Numbered from the stretch's first letter, positions 9,601 through 18,207 are shown. The stretch: 64,000 bases of DNA from Fibrobacterota bacterium (GCA_003165595.1 PLWQ01000028.1:117142-181141); one strand, 5' to 3'. The notes: generated from the letters alone by a model not told the origin. A program made the numbers and translations.

Positions 9601-9680
9601 CAACGCGCCCTGCCCTCAACCGGAAGGACAAGCCGCACCGGGCGCCGTGCGCTGCGGACCTTCTTGACGCGCGGCGTCAT
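6618..9680 (-). CDS. Giant TPR protein with C-terminal jelly-roll-like domain
   Basis: 1020-residue envelope TPR protein. A basic N-terminus precedes a hydrophobic segment ending LVCGC (about 37-49), which may be a lipoprotein signal, although Cys at the -2 position is atypical. An Ala/Gln/Lys-rich linker follows, then many TPR-like helical repeats (about 95-720) such as SLFNAGLVYEKLAEWSHAIL. Residues about 827-980 look like a galactose-binding jelly roll of the GH2 sugar-binding type (WLVGIDECTVFLNEKPL, then GKNVLAVYVKNN). The start overlaps the previous TPR gene stop (ATGA). AglT/GltE-type TPR proteins connect the motor with the outer membrane in gliding machines; the added jelly roll could bind glycan. 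Function is inferred. Confidence 0.82.
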   Translation of the reverse strand: MTPRVKKVRSARRPVRLVLPVEGRARCARNAKTLGLFLCVAAVLVCGCAAFKKSGAPSAKPAQQQTQQSAQNAQEEKKAADTAAQKEKHFGSLSPASQLMLSACDNYLSINPDNQKSAEVLAIRASLLYNNKLYDDARVSYKAVISRFPKDPRSIEAIRMIAQSFYEEKKFDDAQSWYRKLKDQAVEGNDKQEAVTRIAESIFKMGEEHEAEQKLKEAAEEYERVALEFPDAKIAEASLFNAGLVYEKLAEWSHAILVYQKVVQKYLASKLLAKAHFRTAKCYEKLMQWNNAGETYLRVVANFPGSELAPPSLYNAGFCFENANKLPVAAATFEKMAQLYPKSDDAADVLFRAGEIYGKIKDWAGVTRVNQEFTRRFGNDANRAIQALCMVGVAQYMQNRQAEALEQLNKAVAACAKLKNPSATNKYYAAKAQFTIGDIQCEAMNKIALTLPKDAYKRQLKNKSDLLDNAIAGYSAVIKYQISEWTTRSIYSIGQAYEDFAVSIFKQERPQNAGVEERLALELGIAQAVEEYFVNKAAHYHEENVKLGMKEKIEDKYVLDSRQKLTSLPFLAGQNYLTLVDIAQSTQSSQKLEGFALIAKKLETLQKIGPFQERAIALFLKCLENGSRYQSLDDFYAKASSLITKTSFTVGQTYADIAATAREAPIPGTFDPYEAFVYKTKLLKQIETYEEKSLDNYLRTLKIADAYKIEDDFVKQTRNKLPQLLFVRGRCYDVLCMTAFSDPPFPKNSTEAEKEEYRARFEEIGLKFQENAFDAYKSILSYAQQNYATGDFVKHAYVRMFQKSPKEFGVKHDKAETRVVSSGPEWKCSVDTTAGWAGLEFSDEKWSGVQKVNLPATLGIAGFPASVPAAMWLGEGDPKSAAYKPAGAVCFRRVFYNYDLLKNAQLWLVGIDECTVFLNEKPLTVAPGDTLEWTKAKKWDLMGKLRDGKNVLAVYVKNNIRMGFGFMPYCTYTVSTNDFLPQPPGSTEPLDPKLVAEGAYAFPAIANFPVPAKTPKKANL

Positions 9681-12600
9681 CGAGGCTGACTCCCTTCCTT
9701 CTTAAGCAGGTTCTGCGATGCGACAATGGCGTTCCATGCGGCTGTTTCCTTGTACTTGGAATCCGGATACCGTTTCGACACCGCGATGTACTCTTCCGCG
9801 GCGCGCTGATAATTGCCGATGGAGAACTGAATTTCCGCAAGGTTGTAATGACATTCTCCGGCGCGGGCCGCTGTGGGATAATGCCGGATAAAATCCTCGT
9901 ACGACTCGGAAGCGGTGGTGTAGAGAAGCGTGTCGTTCTTCTGGAGGGCAAGCTGATGGTAGCTGACGGCCGCGTCGTACAGATGGTTCTGCGCAAGGCT
10001 GTCGGCCTTGACAACCGCACGCGCGTCGGCCTGGGCCTTGGACCATTCGCTTTCCTTGTTGTACTTGTCGAAGAATTCCACGTTGCGTATATTCGACTCA
10101 TCCACGGTGCTGCTTTTTTCCATAACCGCCAGCAGCTCGCTCTCGATTTGCGGGCTCTGTTTGTAATCGGGATAAAGCTTGAGCAACGCGCGGTATGTTT
10201 TCTGCGACATATCGAAGCGTCCCTGTTCTTTGTAAATAGTGGCGAGCCTGTGCAGAATCTGCGTCCCTTTCTCGGGATCGCCGAACCGTTTCACGAAATT
10301 CGTGGCGCGCTCCAGTCCTTTTTCTCCCGAGATGTCGGTTTCGCTGAAACTGATGGCGATGTAATCGATGGACTCCTTTTCCAGAAGCGACTTGCCGCTC
10401 GGCGCCTTGTCGCCGAGGTCGACCAGGGCGAGAAACGACGATATCGCCTTTTCTGGGTTCGAAAGGCGGTATTGCGCCCAAGCGAGCTTGTACAGGGCCT
10501 TGTCGAACCACTCGCTTTCCGGATAGTTGAGAACCGCCTGATACGCCGCCAGCGCCTTATCGAGCTTCGCGCGGTCGAACATGTATTCCCCTATGTACAT
10601 CCATGCCTGGGGAGCGTATTGACAGGCAGGATACAGGTGCGCCACGCTGTCCATCTGGGCGGATGCCATGTCGAACTTCGACAGATCGTTGTAGCACCAG
10701 GCAAGCGAATACCGTACGGCATAATCCAGCGAACTGTGTGGAAATTTCTTGAGCACCCAGGTGTATTGCGCCATGCTCGAATCGTGAACCAGATCCGGCT
10801 CTCTGGGCCGTACCGGCATTTCCAGGACCTTACCCTCGTGGAACAGCGCCATCAGGCTGTCGTAGCGGGCCTGTGCGGCCTCATAGGCGGCGTAGGCGTC
10901 GGCATACTGCTCGTTTTCGTGCAGATAATGCAGTTCGGCATCGTGATACCGCAAGTAAATCTCGTCGGCGGTGTCGAGCGGCAGGCTCACGAGCGATTCG
11001 CACTGCCTGGTAAGCGGACCGTACCATTGTTCAATGAGCTTGTCGCCGGTTTTCACCAGGGAATCCATGCGCGCGTTGAGCGACGCCATTGCCGCCGAGA
11101 TGTCCCGCACCGCGGTGGAGTCCCTGGTCTTGGCTTTCTTCTTTGCCAGAGCCTCCAGCGCCCTGGACGCCTGGCTTTTTTGCCAGTCGAGGTGCTCTCG
11201 CTCCCAACGGTAGCGGTCGAGCTGGGAGCCGGCAGAAAAGACCTTGCCTTTTACGACAAGGTTCTTAATGTCCTCAACGGTTTGCTCCGTTGCCGAGAGT
11301 CCGCCGGATATGGCGGACGCGCCCTTGACAACAACAAGCAGAGAGTCGAGCTGGTGCAGAAGCATTTCGCGCTTCGCCGAAAACGATACTTCCTGAAACG
11401 AACCGGTCGCGTAATACTGCTGGACCATGTTCGAGAGCCGGTCCGCCTCGTCATACAGTTTTGCGATGCTGGTGTCCGACTCGCGTTTTTCGCTTTTTGA
11501 CCGTGCAAGGAGTTCGTCGATGCGGTCTGCGGCCTTTGTCGCCTGGGTTCGAGCCTTGGGCGAAAGCGTGTCGGCGAGTTTCTCCTCAAGCCCTTGTCGC
11601 ATAAGCGCAAGCCGGTTTTCGGCGTTGGTCAGGGAGGTGAGCTTTTCCCATTCGTATTGCGCCCTGTTGAGATACCGCCGTCCGATGGTGAGAAGCGCCC
11701 TCACCGCCAGGGGCGACTGCGGGGCCTGGTTGATGATCTTGCGGAGCGAAGCGTCGGCCTTTTGGTACATGCCGAGACGTATGTAGCACCACGATATGCC
11801 GTACAACGCCTGCGCAAAGGTTGCCTCGTTTTCGCTGTTGACAAGATCAAAGAAGAGCGTCAGTGCCTTGGCATAGTCCCCTTTTTCGTACAGGGTTTGC
11901 GCCATGGTGAGACGCATGCTCTGGCGGGCCAGCCTGTCGACGGCTGCGTCGGCCCTGAACCGCAATGCGCCGTCGAGCACCGACAGCGCCATAGTGTAGT
12001 CTTTGGCGCGCACATACGAGCGGGCCAGGGCGTGCATCACGTGCAGCGCGTAGGAAGAGTCCTTGTCCACGAGGGAGGCGAGGCCGGCATACGCGCCGGT
12101 GACTCCGAGAACCAACCCACTCTCCATAACCATCCACAGCGCGCAGTTGCGGTACGAGCCGTGCAGGGTTTCCAACGGGAAGGTTTGCGCCCACTTCCAC
12201 ACGGAATCGCAGCGCCCCAGCTCATACAGGCTTTGCAGGCTGTAGAGAACGGGCCCGGCCCCGAAGCGCGCGGTATCGGACACCCGGGGCTTCACCGCAA
12301 GTACGCTGTCGTACGCTTTTTGCGAGAACAGCGCCTTAACAAGCAGGAAATTAAGGTCCTCGACATAGGGATGATTTGCATACCGGCCTATCATTGACCT
12401 CAGTTTCTTTGCGGCAAGGAAACTATTGGATCCCTTGAGGTTCTCCTTGATGCGATGGACTTCGATCTGGTACATCCGCTTCGCCTGGTCGTCGCTGGCC
12501 CGGCGAAAGAGTGAATCCTTCATGACGTCGAGCATGCCGTAGTACCGGGACGTCTGTTCACCCAGGTTCGCTCGAAGGATCTGGAAAAATTCCGCTTCAA

Positions 12601-13168
12601 ACCCGCAACCGGCCGCTTCCCGCGCCTCCGGGACAAGATGCACCTTCTGTGCGAACGACATCATGAGCGTGTCGATGCTCCTCCACAGGCTGTCGATATG
12701 GTGCTTGACGGCGAACATTTTGGAAATGCGCTGCACATCGTCCTTGTCAAGCACGGCAAACATGTCGTCCACGGGCCGGGCAACAACCATTTCGCGCAGG
12801 ATGCCCATGCCATCGGCAAGCGCCGGGGTAAGCGACGTAACCTGTTTCTGCAGCACCTGATAGCTTTTCTCGCACAGCTCAAGTTTCCTGTCCAATGCAA
12901 CAAGCGAATCTTCGCTGCACCGCAGCACTTCCGGCGGAAACAGCTCTATGTCCCGCATGTCGGAAATAACGTCGCTCACGCTCGACAGTTCGCGGGTGAG
13001 TACGTTTATCTTGTACAACTCACCAGAGAGCCGCGTCACCAGGTTCTCCCGGACCCGCCAATCCTCTTTCTTGGCTTCCTTGGCGACCGACGCAACAGGC
13101 AACAGCGCGCACACGGCCCCGGCGGCGACAATGCCGGCAAGAATACCTGTTCGCTGTGCGTAGCCCAT
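9677..13168 (-). CDS. Giant TPR protein, exported
   Basis: 1163-residue exported TPR protein. A signal peptide (about 1-29, ending VASVAKEA) is followed by a helical, partly coiled-coil N-terminal half and many TPR units, clearest at about 780-900 and 1000-1163 (for example GECHYNLAEIQFSIGNYQRAAEEYI). Length and layout recall GltD/AgnA and other periplasmic TPR scaffolds. It starts 49 bases after the preceding outer-membrane-type gene and overlaps the next TPR gene by four bases. The two giant TPR proteins, about 2180 residues in all, probably build a periplasmic scaffold for the motor complex; this is inferred from layout. Confidence 0.82.
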   Translation of the reverse strand: MGYAQRTGILAGIVAAGAVCALLPVASVAKEAKKEDWRVRENLVTRLSGELYKINVLTRELSSVSDVISDMRDIELFPPEVLRCSEDSLVALDRKLELCEKSYQVLQKQVTSLTPALADGMGILREMVVARPVDDMFAVLDKDDVQRISKMFAVKHHIDSLWRSIDTLMMSFAQKVHLVPEAREAAGCGFEAEFFQILRANLGEQTSRYYGMLDVMKDSLFRRASDDQAKRMYQIEVHRIKENLKGSNSFLAAKKLRSMIGRYANHPYVEDLNFLLVKALFSQKAYDSVLAVKPRVSDTARFGAGPVLYSLQSLYELGRCDSVWKWAQTFPLETLHGSYRNCALWMVMESGLVLGVTGAYAGLASLVDKDSSYALHVMHALARSYVRAKDYTMALSVLDGALRFRADAAVDRLARQSMRLTMAQTLYEKGDYAKALTLFFDLVNSENEATFAQALYGISWCYIRLGMYQKADASLRKIINQAPQSPLAVRALLTIGRRYLNRAQYEWEKLTSLTNAENRLALMRQGLEEKLADTLSPKARTQATKAADRIDELLARSKSEKRESDTSIAKLYDEADRLSNMVQQYYATGSFQEVSFSAKREMLLHQLDSLLVVVKGASAISGGLSATEQTVEDIKNLVVKGKVFSAGSQLDRYRWEREHLDWQKSQASRALEALAKKKAKTRDSTAVRDISAAMASLNARMDSLVKTGDKLIEQWYGPLTRQCESLVSLPLDTADEIYLRYHDAELHYLHENEQYADAYAAYEAAQARYDSLMALFHEGKVLEMPVRPREPDLVHDSSMAQYTWVLKKFPHSSLDYAVRYSLAWCYNDLSKFDMASAQMDSVAHLYPACQYAPQAWMYIGEYMFDRAKLDKALAAYQAVLNYPESEWFDKALYKLAWAQYRLSNPEKAISSFLALVDLGDKAPSGKSLLEKESIDYIAISFSETDISGEKGLERATNFVKRFGDPEKGTQILHRLATIYKEQGRFDMSQKTYRALLKLYPDYKQSPQIESELLAVMEKSSTVDESNIRNVEFFDKYNKESEWSKAQADARAVVKADSLAQNHLYDAAVSYHQLALQKNDTLLYTTASESYEDFIRHYPTAARAGECHYNLAEIQFSIGNYQRAAEEYIAVSKRYPDSKYKETAAWNAIVASQNLLKKEGSQPR

Positions 13169-13217
13169 TACATAACCCCGTTGCTTCCGTCGGCCGCCCT
13201 GTTTCGGCGGCGTCTCA

Positions 13218-14441
13218 CTATTCCGACTTTTCTATCTGCTCTCTTCGCTTGTTGATCTCATCAAGGCGGTTCTTTTTTTCCTTTTCACCGGTCGCAAGAG
13301 AATCGCTTTGCGCTCCGTTCTTTTTGAGCTGCTCGTCGAGATCGAACTTCTTTGCCCGGGGAGTGCCCTTGAGGAGAAGGAAGTTCCGCATCATTTCCGA
13401 GCCGGTCTGCCTGTACTTGATGGGGAATTTGAGCTCGGCCACGATCTTCCACTTTGCAAACCAGGGGTCAAAGGCGCTGTTGATGCCCCGGGCCTTTTCA
13501 TCGGCAAAGGCTTGGGTGCTGTCATTCCAAAGTTTGTTGTCTGCCGAAGTCATGGCTGACCCAACGTTTTGGCTCAGGAGGAACGGCACGCAAAGATACA
13601 ACTCCATGCCGTTGTTATACCGGATTCTGCCTCCCAGAGTTGCATACATCGGGTTCTCAAGGAACGATACCTCCATGACCCTCCGGGGCATGGTATCGGC
13701 TCCAAGACCGATGATCTTGATCGGTCCGGTAAAGTTATTAAACGCCTCTAAGGAATACTCCGCGAAAACGTCGAACCCCAACCCGACATACGATATTCCT
13801 GCGTCAAAAAGATATTGGTTCAGGAAATAGCGCGATTTGGGATCAGGCTCTTTATTTAGGGGAATTCTCATTCCGGCATTGATGCCCGCCTTGAGCGGCA
13901 GCCATGAGACTTTCGAAATGAAATCCATGTCGTGAATGAACTTGAACTGGAAGACGCTGCCCTGGGTGATGTACCCTTCGGCCGTGAAGCCGGTCCCGCC
14001 GACCCGGTATCCTCCGAGCGACGCAAAGTTCTCTGTTGCATTATATGTGTATTTGAGGTCCAGACCGTACCCCCTGAACCTGAGCTCCTTGTTGTCGGGT
14101 AAAGTGAATTTGGCGGCAGCGGAAACGTTACCGAATTGCGGCCAGTGATGCCACGGGTACGACAACAACCGTGAAGCCACCTGGACGGACGCAAAGTCGT
14201 ATATGCCCGTTTCCGACGACACTTCGAAGAACGGAAACATGCCCGGCCTGGATGAACTGTCCGGCGTGCTTGCCCACAAAAATCCGATGGCTCTCATAGT
14301 AAGCCACGAATTGCCTGCTCCCTGGGTGTTCGAACTCTCCACCTGGTACATGCCCTCGCCGCGGTCCCGGTTTGGCCCCTGACAAAATGCGGCCGCCGCC
14401 CCCAGCAGCACGATCATGATGGTACAATTCCAGATTCTCAT
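13218..14441 (-). CDS. Outer-membrane beta-barrel-type protein
   Basis: 407-residue exported protein, signal peptide about 1-20. After a short segment with SSNTQGAGN the sequence has alternating polar/hydrophobic strands rich in aromatic residues and glycine, as in outer-membrane barrels. The C-terminus (about 350-407) is charged and probably a coiled coil (NRLDEINKRREQIEKSE). The next gene upstream has the same plan (SN..G.GN start, barrel-like middle, RREE-type coiled coil), so the two are likely paralogues. Start and upstream stop overlap by ATGA. By position these two resemble the GltA/GltB pair of the gliding machine, but homology could not be tested. Confidence 0.7.
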   Translation of the reverse strand: MRIWNCTIMIVLLGAAAAFCQGPNRDRGEGMYQVESSNTQGAGNSWLTMRAIGFLWASTPDSSSRPGMFPFFEVSSETGIYDFASVQVASRLLSYPWHHWPQFGNVSAAAKFTLPDNKELRFRGYGLDLKYTYNATENFASLGGYRVGGTGFTAEGYITQGSVFQFKFIHDMDFISKVSWLPLKAGINAGMRIPLNKEPDPKSRYFLNQYLFDAGISYVGLGFDVFAEYSLEAFNNFTGPIKIIGLGADTMPRRVMEVSFLENPMYATLGGRIRYNNGMELYLCVPFLLSQNVGSAMTSADNKLWNDSTQAFADEKARGINSAFDPWFAKWKIVAELKFPIKYRQTGSEMMRNFLLLKGTPRAKKFDLDEQLKKNGAQSDSLATGEKEKKNRLDEINKRREQIEKSE

Positions 14442-15607
14442 GGCTTCTCTGGCGGTTTGGATGTGGAGTCCGCCGGCGGCGCCGCGAAGCCGGTCTGGTT
14501 CTTAAGCGAATCTGCTTTGTCAAGTTCCACAAGTATCTTTTCTATGTCGGCCATTTTCTTCTGCGTTTCCTCTCTCCGTTTTATCAATTCTTCCCTCTCC
14601 TGGGAGAAGTCGAAGGTGCCGAGCGTGTCTGGCTCGTTTCCCGACGCGCCGACAATGCCCGCCGCCTTTCCGCCCGCGGGCTCGCCGGCCGCCACGGCGG
14701 ACGGCTCCGCATTTTTCTCCTTGCGCTGCCCCAGAAAGATGAGCGTCCTGATGGCTTCCGTATTGGTTTCGCGCATGAAGATCGGCACTTCGATCCTCAT
14801 CGACACGTTGAACAGTTCCGGGTTAAGCGGGTTCTTCTCCTTGAGGGCCTGATAGAGCGACATCTTGACTGAACCCACCAGCGAGAACCGCGAAAAGAAG
14901 CGGAACCTGCCACCCGGCTCAATCCAGGCGTACTGCTGGGAATAGGCGGCATCCCCCGCGTTGTCCCTGGTCGCTTTTTCTTTGTACATCGCAAGGCCGG
15001 CGTTTACAAACAAGCTGTGCGCAAAAGCCTTCCATTCGGCCGCCGAAACAACGGTAAGCTGGTCGTACCTGTATAGGAGGTCCGGGTTGTCAACCATACC
15101 CAGCTTCAAATATGTCTTGATGGGCAGCCATTTAAGAAGCGCAAGCCAATCGAGGTCGGCTACAAAAGACGCTGCCGGGTACGAATTGTACTCCGGCTTT
15201 CCCTTTGCGGTGGAAGCGCTCAACGTGTCCTGCCGTGTGGAAAGGAACAGGTCCGCAAACAGCGCAGCGCCGAAGAACCTGAGTTTGTCGTTTGCAGGCG
15301 TGGTTATCTGCAGGTGCGCCTCTATGGGCCCTATGCCTCGCGACGTCCAGGGAACAAAACTGCCGGAAAGCTCCATGATGTCGGTAATGCCTACCTGGCC
15401 GCCCACAGCCGGAAATGCCGAGAATCCCGCATAGGAGTAGCTGCCTCCGCCGGCAACCACCGCGGTGATATTGCCGTTGCCCATCACGTTCGAGGCCGGA
15501 ATGCTTGATGTTCCCTCGTCGCGGCTCCGCTTGACGGTTTGCGAAGACGCGCTGAGAAACAGCAGCATCGCCAGAACGCCGGCTGCTTTCGCGTTCGACC
15601 ACATCAT
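14438..15607 (-). CDS. Outer-membrane beta-barrel-type protein, paralogue
   Basis: 389-residue exported protein. The start is set at the first of two adjacent ATG codons (15607) that overlap the regulator stop (ATGA); an upstream extension would put a charged leader before the signal peptide. Signal peptide about 1-23. An ASNVMGNGN segment is followed by barrel-like strands (about 45-300), an Ala/Gly/Pro-rich linker, a coiled coil (about 325-370, with REELIKRREETQKKMADIEK) and a Pro/Ser tail. The coiled coils of this protein and its neighbour could dimerise or contact the TPR scaffold in the periplasm. No named family is claimed. Confidence 0.7.
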   Translation of the reverse strand: MMWSNAKAAGVLAMLLFLSASSQTVKRSRDEGTSSIPASNVMGNGNITAVVAGGGSYSYAGFSAFPAVGGQVGITDIMELSGSFVPWTSRGIGPIEAHLQITTPANDKLRFFGAALFADLFLSTRQDTLSASTAKGKPEYNSYPAASFVADLDWLALLKWLPIKTYLKLGMVDNPDLLYRYDQLTVVSAAEWKAFAHSLFVNAGLAMYKEKATRDNAGDAAYSQQYAWIEPGGRFRFFSRFSLVGSVKMSLYQALKEKNPLNPELFNVSMRIEVPIFMRETNTEAIRTLIFLGQRKEKNAEPSAVAAGEPAGGKAAGIVGASGNEPDTLGTFDFSQEREELIKRREETQKKMADIEKILVELDKADSLKNQTGFAAPPADSTSKPPEKP

Positions 15608-15885
15608 GCAATTGCCTGCATATTTGAGGATGAAGGCCGCGACAGCCCTTTCTCCTTGACATTGATCGGCAGGAGCGTAATGTCCGTGAATCTCTTGCCG
15701 CCTCGCCGGAGCTGTCTCTTGTAATCCCGGAGATGTCCCAGGTCTTCTTCGGAAAAGAGACGCCAACCGTTCCGATTGCGAAGCTCCTCCATTTCAAGCT
15801 CCGGCTCGCTTACCCACCGCTTGAGCGTTGAGATGGAAACCCTGAGTTTCCTTGCTGCTTGCCCGCATGTCAGGTAGCTTCCCAT
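15604..15885 (-). CDS. MerR-like helix-turn-helix regulator
   Basis: 93-residue DNA-binding protein. The N-terminal helix-turn-helix (about 4-50) has the MerR/BldC-like form: TCGQAARKLRVSISTLKRWV, then NGWRLFSEEDLGHL. There is no effector domain and only a short basic tail. The ATG at 15885 follows GGAGGAGG, a very strong ribosome-binding site. It is the first gene of the minus-strand train and is coupled to the next gene by ATGA, so it probably regulates its own operon, possibly through the inverted repeat at 15963-16014. Confidence 0.85.
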   Translation of the reverse strand: MGSYLTCGQAARKLRVSISTLKRWVSEPELEMEELRNRNGWRLFSEEDLGHLRDYKRQLRRGGKRFTDITLLPINVKEKGLSRPSSSNMQAIA

Positions 15886-16238
15886 GTAGCACCACCTCCT
15901 CCGGTAATCGATTCCCTTTTGCAAACTTATTCCGCAATAAAACGCTTTTAGCAGAGACGGAGAAATACTATATGTGGTGGATCAGGTCCCAGCCTTATAC
16001 ACCATATAGTATTTAGAGCTAATCTGTTGATATGTAACCAAATAAACCGACCAGAAACCCGCGCATTAAGCCGACCATGCAACCGTCTTTATGATATAGT
16101 TCCGGTATTCTGTTGTCAATGATTTATGGATTTTTTTTGCCCTCGAACTATTTTGTGAAGAAAGACAACAAAACCGAAAGCGATTTCCGCCGACCGATCG
16201 TCGTTCCTTTTTTGCGAACCGGCACGTAGTATAGTTTT
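15886..16238. other. Divergent AT-rich intergenic region
   Basis: 353 bases between the start of the minus-strand motor operon and the plus-strand ABC transporter. It is much richer in A/T than its surroundings and must hold the promoters of both units. The only strong structural feature is the inverted repeat listed separately. No open frame with coding character was seen. Confidence 0.7.
15963..16014. promoter_or_regulatory. Inverted repeat, candidate operator
   Basis: AAATACTATATGTGGTG (15963-15979) is mirrored by CACCATATAGTATTT (16000-16014), with a 20-base centre; the left arm has two extra bases. It sits about 80 bases upstream of the regulator start and 225 bases upstream of the ABC transporter. 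TATAGT in the minus-strand sense could be a -10 element. A MerR-like protein binding site is a reasonable reading; it lacks a T-tract, so it is unlikely to be a terminator. Confidence 0.55.
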
Positions 16239-16976
16239 ATGGAGTTTTCGCTAGGCCACATATCATTCCGTTACTCCCCAAAGCTGGATTACAGTCTCAG
16301 AACCGTTGACTGTTCGTGGACTTCCACGTCTGTGGTGGGGCTCGCCGGCGCAAACGGCAGCGGCAAGACAACGCTCATCCGGGTCCTGCTCGGCGAACTC
16401 GTGGAATTCGAAGGAGCCTATCGGATCGACGGACAGGAGATTCGCGATTATTACGGAAACATCATGCCGGACTTCGGCATCGGTTACTCCCCGGATACAC
16501 CCGTGCTCGACGAAATGCTCACCGGATTTGAAATACTTTGCCTCGTTGCCGACATCCGGCGAATCGAAAAAGAAGCCTTTGACCGGGACCTGGCCCTCTT
16601 ACGTGAAAACCTCCAGCTCGGCGACTGGCTGTACACGCAAAAATGCAGCGAGTACTCTTCCGGAATGAGGAAGAGGGTATCCCTAGCAATCGCGTTTCTC
16701 GGCTCTCCGAAGTTTACGGTGCTCGATGAACCTACCAACGGGCTCGATCCGCTCGGCGTTTTCGGACTCAAGAAGATTATTGCCGGCAAAAAGGAGCGCG
16801 GCTGCGGCTGCCTTGTTGCCTCCCACGTTCTTGATTTTGTGGAAAAGATCGCGGACAAGGTCCTCCTTCTCAGGAACGGCGCCCTGCTCTACGGCGGGTC
16901 GCTGGAAGGCTTGATGCGTTCCGGTCCCGGCGCCCGGAGCCTCGAGGAAATATATTGCACCATGTTCGGTTCGTAG
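16239..16976 (+). CDS. ABC transporter ATP-binding protein
   Basis: Cytoplasmic ATPase subunit, 245 residues. Walker A GANGSGKTT (about 39-47), signature YSSGMRKRV (about 138-146) and Walker B with D-loop FTVLDEPTNGLDP (about 158-170) are all present, as is the H-loop histidine in VASHVLDF. The form is that of CcmA/drug- or lipid-type exporters. It is followed 14 bases later by a polytopic membrane protein, its likely permease. Substrate unknown. Confidence 0.93.
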   Translation: MEFSLGHISFRYSPKLDYSLRTVDCSWTSTSVVGLAGANGSGKTTLIRVLLGELVEFEGAYRIDGQEIRDYYGNIMPDFGIGYSPDTPVLDEMLTGFEILCLVADIRRIEKEAFDRDLALLRENLQLGDWLYTQKCSEYSSGMRKRVSLAIAFLGSPKFTVLDEPTNGLDPLGVFGLKKIIAGKKERGCGCLVASHVLDFVEKIADKVLLLRNGALLYGGSLEGLMRSGPGARSLEEIYCTMFGS

Positions 16977-16990
16977 GATCGCAGGGCCGG

Positions 16991-18145
16991 ATGACCCACA
17001 CACCCTCAATGAATCTTTCTGCCAGACTGATTGGCCCTGACGCCGTGCTGCGCGACGTGATTATTATTGGCGGCGTTGCCGGTGCCGCGGCAGGCATCGG
17101 GCCGATGTTCGAGCTGCAGCCTCTCGTGTTCTTTCTGCCGGCCGGCTGGTTTCTCTATTCAGTCGCACGCGTGTTTGGTCTGCTCGTGTACCCGCGACGA
17201 GGCGTTTTACCCTTTGTGCTCGGACTTCCATACGGTCGCCGGCTGGCACTGAGCACTCGGTTTGTTGTGAGGAAGGGCGCGGAGCTTGCGGCGGTATGCG
17301 GAGTTTCCTGCGCAGCCTTTTTCCTGATAAGAGGCATCGTCTACAGAAGTCTTGCCGGCGGCGAAACCCTGAACATGTTCGCGATAATGCTTGGCGAAAC
17401 CGTTGTCTTCCAGGGAAGCCTTTTCACGGCCGTCAGATTCCCGCTTCTCAGGCCGACACGCAGGGACGAGCACCCGTTTCTGATCCGCGTGCACCGAGAG
17501 TTCTCCTTTGAGCGCCGGCTGGGGCTTTTCGTTATCCGACTCGCCCGGCTTGGTTCCCTTCCGTTTTCCGGTGAATCAAGGATCATCGCACTGCGGCTGA
17601 TCCTTTACCTTCTCCGCAACAACCTGGCAGGTTTGGTTTTCTTCTCGACGGCTGCACTGGCTGTATCGCTGCTCATTGCCGCCATGCTGCGGGACGGCGG
17701 CCAGGGGTTTGCGTCCGGGCTTGTCATCCTTGCCGCTTCCCTGGCCGCTGTGTTTGAAATGACGGGCACCATGTGCGAAGCGGGTTTCAGAATTCGCCTA
17801 TGTCCGTACTATTCATTCGGAAATGCAAAAGTGATTTTTGTCAACTTTATGTTCGCAATCGCGGTCATGAGTCCCTTTACGCTTATCTACGCGGTCAAGA
17901 TGCTGTTTCTGGAAGGCCCCGTGCACGCGGCGACCGCGTTTCGCCTCGCGGCCTTTGCCCTGTCCTGCGCCGCGACCGGAGTGGCAGTGTCGCTTGCCTG
18001 GACATCGGGCGCCTGGACTTCGCTGTCGGTTTCGGGAACCGTGCTCGCACTCCTCTGTTCCCTGGTGGGCCTTGCCGTGCCGTATTTTGGTCCGCTCCTT
18101 CCGCTGGCGGCGTGCATCGTGCTCTGGGCGGTTGGTAGAAAATAG
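16991..18145 (+). CDS. ABC transporter permease, substrate unknown
   Basis: Polytopic membrane protein of about 384 residues with roughly 8-10 hydrophobic segments, including ones near the N-terminus and a dense C-terminal cluster ending just before the stop. The start chosen is the ATG at 16991 after AGGG; a farther upstream in-frame ATG overlaps the ATPase gene and another lies at 17009. No signature of a named permease family was recognised, but its place directly after an ABC ATPase makes the pairing likely. Confidence 0.75.
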   Translation: MTHTPSMNLSARLIGPDAVLRDVIIIGGVAGAAAGIGPMFELQPLVFFLPAGWFLYSVARVFGLLVYPRRGVLPFVLGLPYGRRLALSTRFVVRKGAELAAVCGVSCAAFFLIRGIVYRSLAGGETLNMFAIMLGETVVFQGSLFTAVRFPLLRPTRRDEHPFLIRVHREFSFERRLGLFVIRLARLGSLPFSGESRIIALRLILYLLRNNLAGLVFFSTAALAVSLLIAAMLRDGGQGFASGLVILAASLAAVFEMTGTMCEAGFRIRLCPYYSFGNAKVIFVNFMFAIAVMSPFTLIYAVKMLFLEGPVHAATAFRLAAFALSCAATGVAVSLAWTSGAWTSLSVSGTVLALLCSLVGLAVPYFGPLLPLAACIVLWAVGRK

Positions 18146-18207
18146 CCACTGGGAAGAAACGGCAATTTGCATGGAGGCAGGCTGTACTTCTCCCCGAACA
18201 GAATGGC

